Shown here in pieces: positions 12,537 through 15,041 of a DNA stretch of 15,041 bases. Made by a program: the position numbers and the translations under genes. The stretch is from assembly GCA_946482355.1 (NCBI GenBank), contig CAMLRE010000008.1, positions 1-15,041 on the forward strand. The letters are read 5' to 3'. The notes beneath the pieces were generated by a model. It did not search any database. It had not been told where the DNA came from and saw nothing but the letters and a program-made list of their open reading frames with translations. The stretch comes from an uncultured Bdellovibrio sp. (lineage in GTDB: Bacteria > Bdellovibrionota > Bdellovibrionia > Bdellovibrionales > Bdellovibrionaceae). Numbering within the stretch: position 1 is the stretch's first letter; every line of letters begins with the position of its first letter.

Positions 12537-15041
12537 CTACTTGTTTTGTTGTTGCTGCTGCAAAGCTTTTTCGATTTTTTCTAAACGTTCTTCGAGCTCT
12601 TTGATTTTTTGATCTTTCGCTGCACTTTCAGCTTTTACCGAAGCAATTTCACGCTCATGTTTTTCTAAAACAGCATCGTGACCTACAAGTTTGTAATAAA
12701 GTTCTTTAACAGCCTCAATAAGCGGAGCCACAAGTTTTGAATACGCCACAGATTTATAGCCATCTGGATTTGTTGTTACCGCTTCTGGAAATTGTTTTTC
12801 AGTTTCCTGCGCAATTACGCCGATGTCATGAGCTTTCACATGTAATGTTGGTTGATTCACATCTTTGCGCCAATCAAATTCCACACCACGAAGCTGAAGA
12901 ATTTTTTCAACTGGGTTTTCAATTTTTTTGATATTTGTTTTTAAACGTCTATCAGAACTTGTATTCCATGCTGTAGCTAACGCCGATCCATTCACATGCA
13001 GTAATGCGGTAGGGTTCGCATGTCCTATGCCGACATTACCACCGGCTGCAAGGAACATAATCGAAGAATTTGCATCACTGCGAAATCTCAGAACCTGGCT
13101 GGCTCCTGATTGATAGTTATCAAGGGCAAAAACATTTTCACCTAAAGTACCTGGTGAAAATTGAAGCTCACCACCTTCAACCCCGGTCGTGTTTTGACGA
13201 TTTATTTTCACAGTACCACCGCCACCTGTAGAACTACCGACTTCGAAATTCACACTCGGAGCGGTATTTCCAATACCGACAGATCCTGTTTTTGTAATAC
13301 TGATGCGTGCCGTGTTTGATGTTATAATACCAAGATCATGATAAGTTTCGGTTCCAACTAAACCAACACCGCCGTAACCCTGCACGTATCCACCGTAACC
13401 ATTACCCGTTAAACCATGACTGAAAATACCCGTGGTCACAGAAACACCTGCTGTGTCTTGTGTAGCCACGATTTTTGAATGTGCTGTACCCGCAACATCT
13501 AACACTTTTCCCCAACCATTTAAAGTTGAAGGTGTTGTTGTTCCAATACCCACAGAACCATTTTCTTTAATGATCATTCTTGAACCGGCAGCTGCCCCGC
13601 CATCACCTGTATGATCTGCATAAAATACCAGGCCGTTCGAAGCTTCGTGAACTATTGACCATCTGTCGGTAGCGCTTGTTCCTACGTTGATTCCTTGCTG
13701 TTGCGTACTTAAACCATAAATCGCCACCACAGTATCAGTAGCCGTAGTATCTGCGATTTGTACTTTGTAACTTGGAGTTGTCGTACCTATACCGACATTA
13801 CCATTAGCTTTAATAACCATGCTATCTTGCATAGCTGTGCTACTGGTCGGCGTTGTTCTAAAATATAAAGATGTACCCTGAGCAGAAGCTGTAAAATTCT
13901 CTTCAGCCAGCGCACGTACAGCCGCCGTATTTCCAGAAAAAGCTCCTCCAGAATGATATCCTTCAAAGTAAAGTCCACCAAGAACTGTGGCCGCAGATAC
14001 TGCCGCCGGCGAAGCTTGTGTTCCTAAAGCACGACGAAACATCATAGCTGTTGCACGCGAACCTGTCGTATTTGAATAATTATCTAATAGTAAATTATAA
14101 TCCAGATCATCGCCTGCAATCTGAAGACGAACTGTTGGCGCCGAAGTTCCGATACCCACATTGCCAGAAGCTGTGAGAGTTAAAGTACTTGTTGGAGTAT
14201 TCGGCTGAATTTGTACCGGAATTTTACTATTCGTTAAATCGGCAATAACATAGTTAGTTGAACCATACATACCGTTAAACCAAGTTGCACCAACGCCGGA
14301 AGCGGTAAAACCAACATAGTTACTTAACCCCGAAGCTCCAATGTATGAACCTTTTCCTGCTGAAGTATTTGTTAACGACATAATAGCGTCGTTACCATTA
14401 CCCTGTTGTACTGATAAAATATTTGTTGGGTTCGATGTACCAATACCAACATTACCAGACAGATAGTTAATTGTCGTAGCCGATGTCGTCCATTGTGAAG
14501 CCGCTGCCGCAGAGACCGGAGTATAACCTAAAGCCGAAGTGATTGTGCTTGAAGTGATGCTACTGCTTGTACCTGTTATAATCGCGCGGCGCGTGTTTGT
14601 ACCATTTGTAAAATACAAACTTGTACCATCATACTCTAATGAACCTGAAGCTGGTGTTGTTAATAATAATCCCGATGTAAATTTTAATGGAGCATTTCCG
14701 TTCGTTCCAGCTGCAATTTGAATACGGGCTGTCGGATTATTCACTCCCACACCCATAAAACCCATAAACACATTTCTGCTCGTATTACCGTCTGAAAAAA
14801 TATTATAAGAATTTGTCGCCGACGTTACTCCTGAACTTTGATCACCAACATAAAGACCGTAGTTATTAACAAAAGATCCTCCGTTAGTATTAATTCTCAC
14901 ACCAAAGTTATTTGTCACCGGAGTTGTGCCGGTATTCATAGATGTAAAATCACCGCCTGAACTATTAAAAACAGCTCCGGCCACGATATAAGTTCTTCCA
15001 TAAACACCGTAAAGTTCGTTCACTGTGCCCGATGAATTATT
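12537..15041 (-). CDS. S74-terminated fibre protein, C-terminal 834 residues (5' end outside window)
   Basis: The frame is open from base 15041, so the signal peptide and N-terminal domain lie beyond the edge; an internal GTG at 15023 is not a credible start. The visible part starts in a YGVY/YGLY-type region, then has seven shaft motifs, an LKFTSG/LEYDG module, an ALGYTPVSAAAAS segment and one RGT-ASP module (13749-14085). A short GGELQFSPG to ALDNYQSG domain just before the chaperone resembles phage-fibre tip domains. Peptidase_S74 follows with SDRRLK (visible residues 696 and 701), then a long coiled coil ending in poly-Gln. Its chaperone (KTNI, VEKILQLRGVEFDW) is of the common phage-like type and differs from that of the two neighbours, which share RGL and YFNYKKDN. 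It is transcribed toward the neighbours, and no strong terminator follows. Confidence 0.9.
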   Translation of the reverse strand, partial: NNSSGTVNELYGVYGRTYIVAGAVFNSSGGDFTSMNTGTTPVTNNFGVRINTNGGSFVNNYGLYVGDQSSGVTSATNSYNIFSDGNTSRNVFMGFMGVGVNNPTARIQIAAGTNGNAPLKFTSGLLLTTPASGSLEYDGTSLYFTNGTNTRRAIITGTSSSITSSTITSALGYTPVSAAAASQWTTSATTINYLSGNVGIGTSNPTNILSVQQGNGNDAIMSLTNTSAGKGSYIGASGLSNYVGFTASGVGATWFNGMYGSTNYVIADLTNSKIPVQIQPNTPTSTLTLTASGNVGIGTSAPTVRLQIAGDDLDYNLLLDNYSNTTGSRATAMMFRRALGTQASPAAVSAATVLGGLYFEGYHSGGAFSGNTAAVRALAEENFTASAQGTSLYFRTTPTSSTAMQDSMVIKANGNVGIGTTTPSYKVQIADTTATDTVVAIYGLSTQQQGINVGTSATDRWSIVHEASNGLVFYADHTGDGGAAAGSRMIIKENGSVGIGTTTPSTLNGWGKVLDVAGTAHSKIVATQDTAGVSVTTGIFSHGLTGNGYGGYVQGYGGVGLVGTETYHDLGIITSNTARISITKTGSVGIGNTAPSVNFEVGSSTGGGGTVKINRQNTTGVEGGELQFSPGTLGENVFALDNYQSGASQVLRFRSDANSSIMFLAAGGNVGIGHANPTALLHVNGSALATAWNTSSDRRLKTNIKKIENPVEKILQLRGVEFDWRKDVNQPTLHVKAHDIGVIAQETEKQFPEAVTTNPDGYKSVAYSKLVAPLIEAVKELYYKLVGHDAVLEKHEREIASVKAESAAKDQKIKELEERLEKIEKALQQQQQNK
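13749..14085 (-). repeat. RGT-ASP fibre module, copy C
   Basis: It begins DNYSNTTGSR, continues with RRALGTQASPAAVSAAT, LGGLYFEGYHSG, an AEENFTASAQG segment and LYFRTTPTSSTAMQDSM, and ends in GNVGIGTTTPSYK. It has the same order of motifs as copies A and B in the neighbouring gene. Confidence 0.8.
14566..14714 (-). repeat. LK-TSG / LEYDG module in the third fibre
   Basis: Partner of the module at 10612-10760; see that entry for the matching motifs. In both genes it directly follows a shaft motif ending in AAGT. Confidence 0.75.

Noticed and set aside
15021..15023. GTG as the start of the third fibre
   Set aside because: The frame is open to the window edge and no signal peptide follows; the two neighbours have long N-terminal regions before such modules.
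2206..15041. Prophage or phage tail operon
   Set aside because: The fibres carry Sec signal peptides, and there are no capsid, tail tube, terminase or integrase genes in the window.
2206..15041. Type V trimeric autotransporters
   Set aside because: The heads resemble YadA, but no C-terminal membrane barrel is present; the proteins end in an S74 chaperone and coiled coil.

Overview
The window looks like a chromosomal segment from a member of the Bdellovibrionota, possibly a low-GC relative of Bdellovibrio such as the B. exovorus group. This rests on three things: moderate, AT-leaning base composition judged by eye; giant Sec-exported fibre proteins that carry the N-terminal domain I recall from Bdellovibrio fibres; and a general lack of Shine-Dalgarno sequences. 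No rRNA or other taxonomic marker is present, so the assignment is an inference.

Left part (1-2184): a small lipid-type locus. A 5'-fragment of a DUF1365 gene (minus strand, cut by the window edge) overlaps by 16 bases the end of a COG2907-type NAD/FAD-binding amine-oxidase-like flavoprotein (minus). A TetR/AcrR-family regulator diverges from the flavoprotein across an 88-base region rich in ACGCT half-sites. In other bacteria the flavoprotein and DUF1365 usually sit with a Cfa-like fatty-acid methylase and act on unsaturated or modified membrane fatty acids. The methylase, if present, would lie left of the window. The TetR gene converges on the fibre block, with a 21-base gap that holds a small GC hairpin.

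Right part (2206-15041): three very large genes in tandem on the minus strand, transcribed right to left and separated by 150 and 116 bases. They encode 1719-aa, 1634-aa and at least 834-aa fibre proteins; the last runs off the right edge. Each ends in a Peptidase_S74 intramolecular chaperone with the Ser-x4-Lys dyad intact and a terminal coiled coil. The two complete ones start with a Sec signal peptide and a closely matching N-terminal domain of about 130 residues. Between the ends lie mosaics of phage-fibre and YadA-head-like modules: ALGYTP segments, 17-residue and shorter beta-roll repeats, and 25 copies of a G-[NxR]-V-G-[IV]-G-T-x-x-P shaft motif. Several modules recur within one protein or between neighbours. 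This architecture matches what I recall of the Mosaic Adhesive Trimer fibres of B. bacteriovorus, used in prey recognition.

All stretches without genes are shorter than 300 bases. There are no tRNA or rRNA genes, insertion sequences or CRISPR arrays that I can recognise. The main interest is the fibre cassette: modules appear to be exchanged between neighbours, two different S74 lineages sit side by side, and two genes share a GTG start and an almost identical leader.
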